A stretch of 47,308 bases of DNA from Actinomycetota bacterium (GCA_009702965.1 WLHB01000006.1:1-47308); one strand, 5' to 3'; positions 25,129 through 34,376 are shown, counted from the first letter of the stretch. The notes: generated by a model from the sequence alone, not told the origin. Numbers and translations are program-made.

Positions 25129-26100
25129 ATGATCGTTGATTACGCACTTTATCAAGATGGACGACGCAGTCATCGCGATGCACCAATCTCAGATCTCATC
25201 GCATTCGCCCAACAAGAAGGTGGCTTCATCTGGGTGGGCGTTTCTGAGCCAACGACAGAAGAATTTGAAAAATTATCCGCTGATTTTAAGTTTCATCCAT
25301 TAGCTATCGAAGATGCGGTGATGGCAAAGCAACGCGCAAAGTTAGAGATGTATGAAGGTATGACATTTGCTGTACTGCGTACAACTTTTTATGAAGAGAG
25401 CGCAAGCCAGGTAACAACTGGCGAGATCCTGGCATTTATCGGCGAGCATTACATCGTGATCGTTCGACATGGTGAAGGTTCACCATTGACCGGTGTGCGC
25501 AATCGATTAGAACAAAGTCCACAGCAACTTGCGCGCGGACCATATGCGGTGCTCCACGCAATCGTTGACTCGGTTATTAATACCTATATCGCAGTTGCTG
25601 GAGAGCTAGAAAAAGATGTGATCGAGGTTGAGCAGAGCGTCTTTAGCGATCGCAAGGCTTATAACTCTGAGAAGATCTATTTTTTGAAACGTGAACTGCT
25701 CGAATTTAGCCATGCAATACATCCATTGCTGCTCCCATTGCAACGCCTTGCCGTTGATTTCAATGACATAGTCCCTGACGCTCTCTCTCCATTTTTCCGA
25801 GATACTCTCGATCACTTGAATAGCGCTGTAGATATCGCAATTGGTCTCGATAATCTCTTAACGTCTGCGCTCACTGCTGATCTTGCACATGTGCAGGTGC
25901 AGCAAAATGCAGATATGCGCAAGATAACTTCTTGGGTTGCACTCGCTGCTACTCCGACCATGCTTGGTGGAATCTACGGAATGAACTTTGAACACATGCC
26001 AGAACTTCAATGGACATTTGGATATCCATTGGTTCTTGGCGTTATGGCTATTGTTACATCCGCCCTCTATTACAAATTTAAGAAATCCGGCTGGTTATAA
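25129..26100 (+). CDS. corA: CorA-family magnesium/divalent cation channel
   Basis: 323 residues. A large N-terminal cytoplasmic domain and long helix (to about 260), then two C-terminal transmembrane helices with the diagnostic YGMNFEHMPEL signature after the first (GMN near residue 285) and a basic tail KFKKSGWL. It forms a pentameric Mg2+ influx channel gated by intracellular Mg2+. It is a single-gene unit ending in an intrinsic terminator. Confidence 0.93.
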   Translation: MIVDYALYQDGRRSHRDAPISDLIAFAQQEGGFIWVGVSEPTTEEFEKLSADFKFHPLAIEDAVMAKQRAKLEMYEGMTFAVLRTTFYEESASQVTTGEILAFIGEHYIVIVRHGEGSPLTGVRNRLEQSPQQLARGPYAVLHAIVDSVINTYIAVAGELEKDVIEVEQSVFSDRKAYNSEKIYFLKRELLEFSHAIHPLLLPLQRLAVDFNDIVPDALSPFFRDTLDHLNSAVDIAIGLDNLLTSALTADLAHVQVQQNADMRKITSWVALAATPTMLGGIYGMNFEHMPELQWTFGYPLVLGVMAIVTSALYYKFKKSGWL

Positions 26101-26103
26101 AGC

Positions 26104-26134
26104 AAAAGCCCCCCCGCTTTCGCGAGGGGCTTTT
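26104..26134. terminator. Bidirectional intrinsic terminator between corA and rplI
   Basis: AAAAGCCCC and GGGGCTTTT arms flank a short loop containing CCCGCTTTCGCGA. The A/T ends give a U tract in both directions. It is the only convincing intrinsic terminator I see between convergent genes in the window. Confidence 0.85.
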
Positions 26135-26153
26135 CACTTAATTTAGCTAGCGG

Positions 26154-26603
26154 TTACTTCGCTGGAACTACCGAAACGTTGACGCTTGCAACTACACCGT
26201 GTGCAAGTGAAACCTTCACAGCGTGTGTACCGGTCTTCTTGATATGTCCAGCGGTCTTAATGCTGTGACGATCAATATCTGAACCAGCGGCAGCTTTAAT
26301 TGCTGCTGCAATATCTTTATCTGTTACTGATCCAAAGAGGCGGCCATTTGCTCCGACCTTTACTGGAATTGAGATAGTTGCCTTTTCAAGGGCTGCCTTG
26401 ATCTCCTTAGCGTGATCGATATCGCGGACTTCGCGTGCAGCGCGTGCACGGCGGATTCCATCAATCTGCTTCTCTCCACCAAGTGACCATGCGATTGCTA
26501 CGCCACGTGGAAGAAGGAAATTGCGGGCGTAACCATCTTTAACAGTGACAACATCGCCTGCATTACCAAGCTTTGCAACTTCGCGAGTAAGAATAAGTTT
26601 CAT
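26154..26603 (-). CDS. rplI: 50S ribosomal protein L9
   Basis: 149 residues. The N-domain MKLILTREVAKLGNAGDVVTVKDGYARNFLLPRG binds 23S rRNA; a long helix and C-domain (ANGRLFGSVTDKDIAAAI) follow. Normal length. A strong AAGGGGG ribosome binding site precedes the ATG. Last gene of rpsF-ssb-rpsR-rplI, 14 bases after rpsR. Confidence 0.97.
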   Translation of the reverse strand: MKLILTREVAKLGNAGDVVTVKDGYARNFLLPRGVAIAWSLGGEKQIDGIRRARAAREVRDIDHAKEIKAALEKATISIPVKVGANGRLFGSVTDKDIAAAIKAAAGSDIDRHSIKTAGHIKKTGTHAVKVSLAHGVVASVNVSVVPAK

Positions 26604-26617
26604 TATTGGATACCCCC

Positions 26618-26905
26618 TTAGCGTGCTGTTGATGTGTAAGGCAAGAGTGCAACTTCACGGCTGTTCTTTACAGCAGTTGCAATCGAGCGTTGATGTTGTG
26701 TGCATGCGCCAGTGACACGGCGAGCGCGGATCTTGCCGCGATCTGAGATGTACTTGCGAAGGGTCGCAATATCTTTGTAATCGATATAAGTGACCTTGTC
26801 ACGACAGAAGCTGCAAGGCTTCTTCTTGAACTTCTTATTAAGGGCAGCGGCTTTTGCGCCCTTGTTCTTCGGTTCCTTTAGGTTCCGGTTATTACGTGCT
26901 CCCAT
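26618..26905 (-). CDS. rpsR: 30S ribosomal protein S18
   Basis: 95 residues: a basic N-terminal extension, [40 protein letters not shown] and LLPYT near the end. CxxC plus the later Cys suggest a zinc-binding (C+) type paralogue. It pairs with S6 on 16S rRNA. AAAAGGAG ribosome binding site. S6:S18 may repress this operon through the rpsF leader. Confidence 0.96.
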   Translation of the reverse strand: MGARNNRNLKEPKNKGAKAAALNKKFKKKPCSFCRDKVTYIDYKDIATLRKYISDRGKIRARRVTGACTQHQRSIATAVKNSREVALLPYTSTAR

Positions 26906-26934
26906 TGTGGTGCTCCTTTTCGGGCCCTCGCGAC

Positions 26935-26949
26935 GATCGATTCTCGATC
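26935..26949 (-). repeat. Perfect inverted repeat GATCGA-TTC-TCGATC between ssb and rpsR
   Basis: Six-base arms and three-base loop in the 88-base ssb-rpsR spacer, about 30 bases before the rpsR start. In the mRNA it would be a small hairpin, perhaps an operon-internal processing or structural element. No U tract follows, so it is not a terminator. Confidence 0.4.
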
Positions 26950-26993
26950 ACCATGAGGAATGGTTGGTTGGATTTAATTCAATTTAAACTAAA

Positions 26994-27500
26994 TTAAAAT
27001 GGAGGTTCGTCGGAGGTGGTGGTTGCCCATCCGCCGCCGGCTGGTGAAGGTGATGCTGCAGCCCAAGGATCGTCGTTAAATGAATCAGCGGCAGCAGCTG
27101 GTGCGCCTCCAAATCCACCGGTTCCGCCTGCGCGCTGGGTACGTGTGACCTTCGCTGTTGCATTGCGGAGTGATGGACCTACTTCATCTACTTCTACCTC
27201 AAACACTGTGCGCTTTTCGCCTTCTTTTGTTTCGTATGAACGTTGCTTAAGTCGACCGGAGAGAATGACGCGCATTCCTTTGGTAAGTGACTCTGCAACA
27301 TTCTCTGCAGCTTGACGCCAGATCTGGCATTGAAGGAAGAGGCTCTCGCCATCTTTCCATTCATTCGTTGTCTTATCGAGATAACGAGGTGTTGAAGCAA
27401 CGCGGAATTTTGCTACCGCCGCACCTGATGGGGTGAAACGTAGCTCTGGATCGTCAACGAGGTTTCCGATCATTGTGATTGTTGTATCTCCTGCTGCCAT
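26994..27500 (-). CDS. ssb: Single-stranded DNA-binding protein
   Basis: 168 residues. OB fold in about 1-115 ([66 protein letters not shown]), a short Gly/Ala/Pro-rich linker, and the acidic tip SDEPPF that recruits replication proteins. AGAGGA ribosome binding site. Standard position between rpsF and rpsR. Confidence 0.97.
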   Translation of the reverse strand: MAAGDTTITMIGNLVDDPELRFTPSGAAVAKFRVASTPRYLDKTTNEWKDGESLFLQCQIWRQAAENVAESLTKGMRVILSGRLKQRSYETKEGEKRTVFEVEVDEVGPSLRNATAKVTRTQRAGGTGGFGGAPAAAADSFNDDPWAAASPSPAGGGWATTTSDEPPF

Positions 27501-27628
27501 CTTTTCCTCTTCTCTCTCTAGGTTCTATGCCTATATCTACTCTGGGTGGTCTCTACTGGTGGAGTCCATACTTTTAAATTACATCCCACCGGCGACATTT
27601 TCTAGATGCCACCAAGGGAATGTGGAGA

Positions 27629-27913
27629 TTATTCGGGACGAATAACCTTGGTGCGAAGAACGGATTCGTTCAAATTAAGTTGACGGTCCAATTCTTTGAT
27701 CGCTGCAGGCTCACAGTGCATATCTACAACTGCGTAGATGCCTTCGCCTTTTTTATTGATCTCGAATGTCATACGGCGACGGCCCCACACATCGAGCTTG
27801 TCGACGCGGCCTCCGCTGTCTTTGATGATCTTGAGATATGTCTCAAGTGATGGTGTAACTGTACGTTCTTCGAGTTCTGGATCAAGAATGACCATTAGTT
27901 CATAGTGACGCAT
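27629..27913 (-). CDS. rpsF: 30S ribosomal protein S6
   Basis: 94 residues starting [18 protein letters not shown], with VDVWGRR-like [31 protein letters not shown] and [14 protein letters not shown]. The frame extends to GTG 27949, but that would start inside a leader hairpin; ATG 27913 follows AGGAGG and matches the family. First gene of the operon; it has a structured leader. Confidence 0.96.
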   Translation of the reverse strand: MRHYELMVILDPELEERTVTPSLETYLKIIKDSGGRVDKLDVWGRRRMTFEINKKGEGIYAVVDMHCEPAAIKELDRQLNLNESVLRTKVIRPE

Positions 27914-27925
27914 GCGGTAACCCAA

Positions 27926-27969
27926 CCTCCTCTGGACTAAGACGGCCACGGTATTTCCGTGACAGGAGG
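27926..27969 (-). promoter_or_regulatory. Folded rpsF leader, probable S6:S18 autoregulatory RNA
   Basis: On the minus strand CCTCCT (27969-27964) is complementary to AGGAGG (27931-27926), the rpsF ribosome binding site. Between them CACGG-AAATA-CCGTG forms an inner stem-loop, followed by an unpaired GCCGTC carrying CCG. A CCG bulge beside a stem is the hallmark of the S6:S18 mRNA motif. Closing the outer stem would hide the ribosome binding site. Confidence 0.6.
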
Positions 27970-28021
27970 GTTATTGCTCTCCATACCTTTGCCTACCCGT
28001 GTGGGAGCTTGATGTGGAGGG

Positions 28022-29230
28022 TTAAGGGTAACTGTCGGCGGATTTAAAGAGAAATTCATGCGGGAATTGGCCGCCCTTTGCCTGCTTCTTTACCAATACC
28101 CCGAGAAAGTAGAGGCAGGCCAGGATCCGTATCAGGGTAATCAAGGCGTAACCGCCTAGAGGTAGCCCAAACTTTGCTCCGGTCACAGTTGCTAGGTGTT
28201 GCCAGATTGCAACGTGATAAATCACTTCTGCGATCTGCCAGATCCAAAATGCGTGAAGATCTTTGCGAGTACTCATTGCGATTACTGCAAGTGGAACCAA
28301 CCAGAGAATATATTGTGGTGAATACACCTTGCTTGCAATCATTACTAACGCCAGCACAATAAAACTTACATCAGCAAGAGTAATTACATTTTTGGTTGAG
28401 AAAATTAGAAGCGAGACAAATAGCACTGAGACAAACAAGGCAAGAATCGCAAAGAAGTTTGTGTTTCCTAAGTTTACGCCAAGTGATGTTAAGGCATACC
28501 AGAGCGAACCCCAATCCTGACCGCGATCAAAGTTGAGTTCATAAAAACGTAACCAACCTTCGGGGGTTGTTAAGAGGACCGGAAGGTTAATGGTTGCAAA
28601 AGTTAGAACGGTTATAGCGATGTAGCGGATCAATTCTTTTACTTCATTGCGACGCCATAAAATTAGCACAATCGGTAAAAGTAGGAATACAGGTAAAAAC
28701 TTTGTTGAGATGGAAACTCCAATTGCAATTGCAGAGTGTTTATACTTTTTTCGATCAAACCAATAGATTGATAGCATCATTGAGATTATCGCCCAGAGAT
28801 CCCAGTTAATATAAAGTGATCCGACTGCCGCCGGAGCAAGCGTTGTTAAGTATGCAAACTCCGGTCGAATTCTGTAGACAATTATTGCAATCAAGATAAA
28901 CAGCGCGGCAAGGAATGCGATATTGATTCTGTAGTAAGTTCGAATTTCATTTTCACCGGCCGGAGTTGCTAGGGCGAAAATCCACATTACTGTGCCGGTA
29001 AGAACGGGATACTCAACCGCATCTGTTGTTGATGAGTAAGACCATTGATCCTTATCTAGATCACGTTCACCATAAAGGGCTGGAATATCTGAATAACAAG
29101 CCTGAATATATTGTGCAGGCGTTGCCCAACCATTTCCTTCACATGAACTAAATTTAAAAACACCTAAAAGAGTTGCAAGGAGTGCGAGAAAAATTAGCGT
29201 TGCTAGAGGCTTACTGATGCGCAACTTCAC
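28022..29230 (-). CDS. GT87-like polytopic membrane glycosyltransferase (DUF2029-like)
   Basis: 402 residues with about ten to eleven hydrophobic segments and short loops. The first external loop contains conserved acidic and aromatic residues (YSDIPALYGERDLD), and EYPVLTG and WDLWAI follow, as in polyprenyl-phosphate-mannose-dependent glycosyltransferases. It starts with GTG after a GAGGAG site, 12 bases behind ponA. Position between ponA and rpsF matches mycobacterial Rv0051. Probable role in cell-envelope glycan assembly, inferred. Confidence 0.75.
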   Translation of the reverse strand: MKLRISKPLATLIFLALLATLLGVFKFSSCEGNGWATPAQYIQACYSDIPALYGERDLDKDQWSYSSTTDAVEYPVLTGTVMWIFALATPAGENEIRTYYRINIAFLAALFILIAIIVYRIRPEFAYLTTLAPAAVGSLYINWDLWAIISMMLSIYWFDRKKYKHSAIAIGVSISTKFLPVFLLLPIVLILWRRNEVKELIRYIAITVLTFATINLPVLLTTPEGWLRFYELNFDRGQDWGSLWYALTSLGVNLGNTNFFAILALFVSVLFVSLLIFSTKNVITLADVSFIVLALVMIASKVYSPQYILWLVPLAVIAMSTRKDLHAFWIWQIAEVIYHVAIWQHLATVTGAKFGLPLGGYALITLIRILACLYFLGVLVKKQAKGGQFPHEFLFKSADSYP

Positions 29231-29242
29231 ACAACTCCTCTA

Positions 29243-31162
29243 CTAATCCTTTGGAGTTTGTACGCCGCCCGATGTCATCTCGATCGGATCAAGGCCGCCA
29301 ACATTTGCTGGGGCAGGGAAAGTCATGACCGGCTCTCCTCGTAACGCCCCTTTCATAAATTGTGTCCATATACGTGCAGGGAATGTTCCACCTGTGACAG
29401 ATGTCAGTCCGCCAATTCCGTTCAATGATTCAGATGCTGAATCTCTAAAGAAGGCAACCGATGCAGCAAGCTGTGGGGTGTAACCACTAAACCATGCCGA
29501 CGCATTTGATTGTGAGGTACCTGTCTTACCTGCTGCCGGACGGCCTAGCGCTAAGGCGGCAGATCCAGTTCCACCATTTACTACGCTCTTTAACGCATAG
29601 GTCAGATCAGCCATCACATCTTCTGCAAAAACTTGTTGTGTCTGGGTTGTTGCTTCGTAGAGCACGCCCTTATTTGGCCCTGTAACTGATGTGACAAGGA
29701 ATGGTTTTGCATACACACCTTGGGCTGCAAAAGTTGCATACGCATTTGTTACATCGATGACGCGAGGTGATGCCACACCAAGAACAACCGAAGGTGTTGC
29801 GATCATCTCAACGCTTTCAGGAATTCCTGCACGACGAGCGGCGTCAACAACTTTATCCATGCCTGCCTTCATGCCAAGAGGCACAAAGACTGTGTTGATT
29901 GAGCTTTGTGTTGCGGTAAGAAGATCTACCTGACCCCACCCATTGTTTCCGTAATTGCTTACTGTGTACGGCTTACCAAGATCATCGAAAATTTGTGGTG
30001 AATCGCCATTCCACATCGACGTTAAAGGAATTCCTGCTTCAAGACCTGCAATGAGCGCAAATGGCTTAAAGGTAGAGCCCGCTAGTGCAATTGATTGAGT
30101 TGCGTCATTGAGTTGGCGCTCTAGATAGTCGCGACCGCCATACATGGCGATAATTTCACCAGTACCTGGTCTGATCGCAATAAGTCCAATACGTAAATTA
30201 TCAGGAGCGCTCTTTGGATACAGCTTTGTCACTGCATCTACCGCTGATTGTTGGGCTCTTTGAACAAGAGTCGTACGAATGACAAGTCCGCCTTCAAGTA
30301 ACTGTTCTTCGGTAAAACCGAGTCGACCAAGATCTCTCTGCACTTGAGAAATAATGTGTCCTTTAGGTCCACTCAGTGATCCCGATGTTACTCGCGGTGT
30401 AACGGTAGGAAACTTTGCGCTATCTGCTTGCTCTTGTGTGATCCACCCTTGATCCAACATTCCATCGATAACATATTGGAATCTATTTTGAAGTCGTACA
30501 AGGTTGTTCTCAGAAAGTGAAGGGTCGTAATACCCAGGCGCTCGCAAAATACTTGCAATCACAGCGGTCTGCGAAAGAGTGAGTTGATCAACGTTACGAT
30601 TGAAATATTGTTGTGAAGCGGTCTGTACACCGTATGAGCCACGACCGAAGTAGATGGTGTTGAGATAGTTTTCGAAGATTTGATCTTTTGAAAGAGCATT
30701 CTCTAACTTCATCGCAATAACGAGTTCGCGAATTTTTCTCTCAATCGTTCTACTTGATGTGAGAAATGCGGTCTTCGCGTATTGCTGAGTGATTGTTGAG
30801 CCACCTTGTGCATTGAGGTCGCCAGACTTCAAATTGTTAAGTAGGGCTCGAGCAATTCCGGTGAAGCTAAATGCCTGGTTTGAATAAAAATTGCGATCCT
30901 CTGCCGCCAACACTGCGTTACGCATATTGATTGGGATTTTTGCAATCGGCAAAATTTGGCGGTTCTGAGTTCCTATCCGGCCAATCTCGTTACCGTTTGA
31001 ATATTGAATAATGGTTGCTTGGCTATTGATATATTCATTTGGATCAGGGATTGAGACGGTGAACCAGGCGAAGGCGAAGAGAGCTGAGCCGGTGATAAAT
31101 CCAAATCCACCCAGAAAAATTGTGCTGCGAAATAAGCGGCGACGAATCGTTGCTTTATCCAT
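29243..31162 (-). CDS. ponA: Bifunctional class A penicillin-binding protein (PBP1)
   Basis: 639 residues. One N-terminal transmembrane helix (about 12-34), a GT51 glycosyltransferase domain with AAEDRNFYSNQAFSF and GGSTITQQYAKTAF, and a transpeptidase domain with active-site STFK (SxxK), SSIN (SxN) and KTGT. It polymerises and cross-links peptidoglycan. It lacks the long proline-rich tail of mycobacterial PonA1. ATG is six bases after a TAACCT -10. Confidence 0.96.
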   Translation of the reverse strand: MDKATIRRRLFRSTIFLGGFGFITGSALFAFAWFTVSIPDPNEYINSQATIIQYSNGNEIGRIGTQNRQILPIAKIPINMRNAVLAAEDRNFYSNQAFSFTGIARALLNNLKSGDLNAQGGSTITQQYAKTAFLTSSRTIERKIRELVIAMKLENALSKDQIFENYLNTIYFGRGSYGVQTASQQYFNRNVDQLTLSQTAVIASILRAPGYYDPSLSENNLVRLQNRFQYVIDGMLDQGWITQEQADSAKFPTVTPRVTSGSLSGPKGHIISQVQRDLGRLGFTEEQLLEGGLVIRTTLVQRAQQSAVDAVTKLYPKSAPDNLRIGLIAIRPGTGEIIAMYGGRDYLERQLNDATQSIALAGSTFKPFALIAGLEAGIPLTSMWNGDSPQIFDDLGKPYTVSNYGNNGWGQVDLLTATQSSINTVFVPLGMKAGMDKVVDAARRAGIPESVEMIATPSVVLGVASPRVIDVTNAYATFAAQGVYAKPFLVTSVTGPNKGVLYEATTQTQQVFAEDVMADLTYALKSVVNGGTGSAALALGRPAAGKTGTSQSNASAWFSGYTPQLAASVAFFRDSASESLNGIGGLTSVTGGTFPARIWTQFMKGALRGEPVMTFPAPANVGGLDPIEMTSGGVQTPKD

Positions 31163-31168
31163 TATGAA

Positions 31169-31174
31169 AGGTTA
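31169..31174 (-). promoter_or_regulatory. -10 element of leaderless promoter for ponA
   Basis: TAACCT on the minus strand, six bases, ATG at 31162. It sits in the 20-base gap after the DUF5318 stop, so ponA need not depend on read-through. Confidence 0.6.
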
Positions 31175-31182
31175 CCCGTTAT

Positions 31183-31599
31183 CTACTCGTCCTCGAGCGT
31201 TCGTACTTTTCGTGGCGGTTTACGCGTGGTTCCATCACCTAATATAAAGGTGGAACAGAGGTGATTCCATGAACAACCCCGACATACCTCCACGACATAC
31301 ACAGAAAATTCACCGAATTCACTCTCCATTGCCGCTAATTCTTGGGGCGATTTAATTCGACCCGAAAATTGTCCAAGTTGATCGCCGAATGTGTAACGAA
31401 GTTCCACCAATTCTAGTTTTTTACAGACCGGACACTTTCTCTCAACTTTCTCACCGTGATATTTCGCTGCTCGCATCAAATATGGATCGGCGTCACAGGC
31501 ATCCACGACTCCGCGAAAAAGGGCAGTGAGAGTCGCGCGCTTGTCGAGGGTGTAATCGATGTAAGCGCGGAGAGATCTCAAGGTGAGAGTCTTTGCCAC
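31183..31599 (-). CDS. DUF5318 family protein, conserved actinobacterial
   Basis: 138 residues of unknown function. Helical N-terminus (LRSLRAYIDYTLDKRATL), then two CxxC pairs, CPVCKK and CRGCSW, that probably bind one zinc. It is equivalent in position and length to the gene just upstream of ponA1 in Mycobacterium (Rv0049). The frame can start at GTG 31605, but a -10 TATTCT ends right next to that codon and is six bases from GTG 31599, which I prefer. Confidence 0.82.
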   Translation of the reverse strand: MAKTLTLRSLRAYIDYTLDKRATLTALFRGVVDACDADPYLMRAAKYHGEKVERKCPVCKKLELVELRYTFGDQLGQFSGRIKSPQELAAMESEFGEFSVYVVEVCRGCSWNHLCSTFILGDGTTRKPPRKVRTLEDE

Positions 31600-31605
31600 C
31601 TGCAC

Positions 31606-31611
31606 AGAATA
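31606..31611 (-). promoter_or_regulatory. -10 element of leaderless promoter for DUF5318
   Basis: TATTCT on the minus strand, six bases, GTG at 31599. It moves the start two codons downstream of the longest frame. Confidence 0.55.
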
Positions 31612-31627
31612 ATCGGTTAGGACTTAC

Positions 31628-31633
31628 TACGCT
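31628..31633 (+). promoter_or_regulatory. -10 element of leaderless promoter for the MFS transporter
   Basis: TACGCT, six bases, GTG at 31640. Back to back with the DUF5318 -10, 22 bp between element starts. Confidence 0.6.
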
Positions 31634-31639
31634 TACCCA

Positions 31640-32914
31640 GTGAGCGCTAAAGAGATCTTCCTCGATCGCAAGCTCATGCGGTTATTGCGCGTGAGATGGA
31701 CCGGCGGAATGACCGATGGGATTTTTCAAAGCGCTCTTGCATCCTTTCTTCTCTTTTCTCCAGAGCGACAAGCGGACCCAATGGGTGCGGCTCTGGCTTT
31801 CGCTCTTGTTCTAGTTCCTTATTCAGTTATTGGTCCATTTGTTGGAACAATTCTTGATCGTTTCTCACGTCAACGAATACTTGTATTTTCAAACCTGATT
31901 CGAGCTCTCACTCTTTCTTGTATCGCACTTCTTATCTTTCAAGGCTACACAGGTGTTGAGCTCACTATTTTTGTTCTTATCGCATTTGGTGTTAACCGAT
32001 TAATTCTTGCGGGATTATCCGCCGCACTTCCTTTGATGGTAACTCGCGAAAAACTTATTGCTGCAAATGCTTATGCTGTCACTGGCGGATCTGTCTGGGT
32101 TGTTATTGGTGGCGGTATAGGACTCGGTGTTCGCAAAATTATTGATTCGATTGCAAGTGCAGATTATGCCGATGCGGTAATTGTGAGTGCGGCGGCATTT
32201 GGATATCTCTCTACCGCTTTCTTGGCATCTCTTTTGAAACGTCAAGAAATTGGGCCTCTACCTCACGAAATGGTGAAGGCATCGTTTACTCAAGGCTTTC
32301 GTGAAATGCGTGAGGGCATACGTTTCCTTGAAGATCATGCTGATGCTGCGCGAGGTATTGCCGCAATTGCAATTCAGCGCGGCGGACTGACTGCGCTGAC
32401 GTTAATGACTTTAGTTCTTGAACGTAATTTTTTTAACGACCCACAAGATCCTGATGCTGGCCTAGCCGGTGTCACTTTTATGATCGTGACCGCTGCAATA
32501 GGTTTGGTGATCGGTGCGATCGTGGCACCTTTTGGAGTTGCACGATTCGGACGTCATCGCTGGATTCGTTTTGCCATGCTTGCAGCTTCGGTCGGTGTTA
32601 TCAGTTTGGCATTTACACGAACTTCTCTGACTTTGGCACTCACGGCATTTTTTACAGCGCTCTGCGGACAGAGTGTCAAGGTAACTAATGACGCGCTTGT
32701 GCAATCAAAAATCGATGATATTTATCGCGGACGAGTCTTTGCGGTGTATGACGTGGTTGTAAATATTTCAATTGTGAGTGGCGCGCTTATTGCAGCGATT
32801 TTGCTCCCAACAAATGGGGATACCTGGACCTTGCCGGCAGTTGTTGGTGTTGGTTATCTGCTTACTGCATTAACTATTTTGCGGCCAAGCAAATTCTTTA
32901 TCCGTTCTGCTTAG
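31640..32914 (+). CDS. Major facilitator superfamily transporter
   Basis: 424 residues with about twelve hydrophobic segments. The motif-A-like loop GTILDRFSRQRILV after the second helix marks the MFS fold. No substrate-specific motif recognised; the family includes many drug and lipid exporters. GTG start six bases after a -10. It converges with cca and the two reading frames overlap by 17 bases. Confidence 0.85.
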   Translation: MSAKEIFLDRKLMRLLRVRWTGGMTDGIFQSALASFLLFSPERQADPMGAALAFALVLVPYSVIGPFVGTILDRFSRQRILVFSNLIRALTLSCIALLIFQGYTGVELTIFVLIAFGVNRLILAGLSAALPLMVTREKLIAANAYAVTGGSVWVVIGGGIGLGVRKIIDSIASADYADAVIVSAAAFGYLSTAFLASLLKRQEIGPLPHEMVKASFTQGFREMREGIRFLEDHADAARGIAAIAIQRGGLTALTLMTLVLERNFFNDPQDPDAGLAGVTFMIVTAAIGLVIGAIVAPFGVARFGRHRWIRFAMLAASVGVISLAFTRTSLTLALTAFFTALCGQSVKVTNDALVQSKIDDIYRGRVFAVYDVVVNISIVSGALIAAILLPTNGDTWTLPAVVGVGYLLTALTILRPSKFFIRSA

Positions 32915-34376
32915 CCCACCATTCGTGTAATAACTCTGTCGCTCTCTCTTTTCCTAATGGACCTTGATCCATACGGAGCTCAAGGAGAAAATCAAGTGCC
33001 CTACCAACGGTTGCTCCAGGTTTTAAGTCAAGTAGTTGCATGACTTCTCCACCATCTAGGTCAGGGCGAATCTTTGATAACTCTTCCTGTTCCATGAGAG
33101 TGGCGATGCGATCTTCAAGGCCGTCATAGGTTGCGGCAAGGCGTGCCGCTTTTCGCGCGTTACGAGTAGTGCAATCTGCTCGGGTCAGCACATGGAGGTG
33201 ATCAAGAAGTGGGCCCGCATCACGTACATATCTGCGCACTGCCGAATCAGTCCATTCGCCATCACCGTATCCGTGGAAGCGAAGATGGAGCGCAATAAGT
33301 GTCTCTACCTCTTCGATAATCTCACTACTAAAGCGCAGCGCTTTGAGACGAGATTTTGCTAGGCGAGCGCCTACAACTTCATGGTGATGAAAGGAGACTC
33401 CACCTCCAGGAATGAGTGCGCGAGTTTTTGGTTTTCCAATGTCATGTAATAGCGCCACTAAACGAATAACAAGGTTTGGCCCACCCAATCGATCTTCCAA
33501 AGCAATCGCCTGCTCTAAAACTGTGATCGAATGCTCGTACACATCTTTATGGTGGTGGTGTTCATCTACTTCAAGTCGTAACTGTGGGATTTCAGGCAGG
33601 ACTTTCGCTGCTAGTCCGGTATCAACAAGAATTGTGATTCCGATACGTGGATGTGCAGACATCAACAGTTTGGTAATTTCGTCGCGAATTCGCTCTGCAG
33701 AGATAATCTCAAGACGGTCGGCCATCTCTTTCATGGCAGAGAGAACTTCTGGTGCGATTTCAAAATTCAATTGACTTGCAAAGCGTGCCGCACGCAACAT
33801 TCGCAGTGGGTCATCGCTAAAGGAATTCTCTGGTGTATTTGGTGTACGTAGAACTTTATTAGCTAAATCAATAAGTCCACCGTATGGATCAATGAATTCT
33901 GGTGTTGCACCAGTTAATTCGAGTGCCATTGAGTTCACTGTGAAATCTCGTCGCGATAAGTCTCCTTCAATAGATGTACCGAACTCCACATCAGGTTTTC
34001 TCGAGTCGCTTGAATATGTATCGCTTCGGTATGTTGTTATCTCAACCGTTGTTTCACTGCGCTTTGCAGCAACTGTTCCAAATTCAATTCCGGTATCCCA
34101 AACGTTATCTGCCCATTTCTGCAAAATTTTCTTACTCTCAAGAGCAGGGGCGTTGGTTGTGAAATCAAGATCATTGCCAAGCCTTCCCAGAAGTGCATCG
34201 CGCACAGGCCCACCTACGAGTGCGAGGGTAAAACCTTTCTCTTTAAAAACTGAAGCTAAAGAACTCGCTAAAGGTGCGCGCTGAACTAAAGAGGTGAGAG
34301 CCATTTCGCTGGCAGCGCTCAACCCCGCTTGAGAGGCGGCGTTCTGCTGACCTGAAGGCTTCTGAGATGAAGGCAT
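32898..34376 (-). CDS. cca: CCA tRNA nucleotidyltransferase / poly(A) polymerase family with HD domain
   Basis: 492 residues. Nucleotidyltransferase head LALVGGPVRDALLGR and the catalytic aspartates of NDLDFTTNA, the SRRDFTVNSMAL and DPLRMLRAARFASQL segments, then an HD domain (LLHDIGKPKT, HHHEVVGARLA). It adds or repairs the CCA end of tRNAs. ATG 34376 has a TAGCCT element eight bases upstream; ATG 34304 is a shorter alternative that starts nearer the conserved region. It diverges from the NUDIX gene, as in mycobacteria (pcnA/mutT4). Confidence 0.92.
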   Translation of the reverse strand: MPSSQKPSGQQNAASQAGLSAASEMALTSLVQRAPLASSLASVFKEKGFTLALVGGPVRDALLGRLGNDLDFTTNAPALESKKILQKWADNVWDTGIEFGTVAAKRSETTVEITTYRSDTYSSDSRKPDVEFGTSIEGDLSRRDFTVNSMALELTGATPEFIDPYGGLIDLANKVLRTPNTPENSFSDDPLRMLRAARFASQLNFEIAPEVLSAMKEMADRLEIISAERIRDEITKLLMSAHPRIGITILVDTGLAAKVLPEIPQLRLEVDEHHHHKDVYEHSITVLEQAIALEDRLGGPNLVIRLVALLHDIGKPKTRALIPGGGVSFHHHEVVGARLAKSRLKALRFSSEIIEEVETLIALHLRFHGYGDGEWTDSAVRRYVRDAGPLLDHLHVLTRADCTTRNARKAARLAATYDGLEDRIATLMEQEELSKIRPDLDGGEVMQLLDLKPGATVGRALDFLLELRMDQGPLGKERATELLHEWWAKQNG

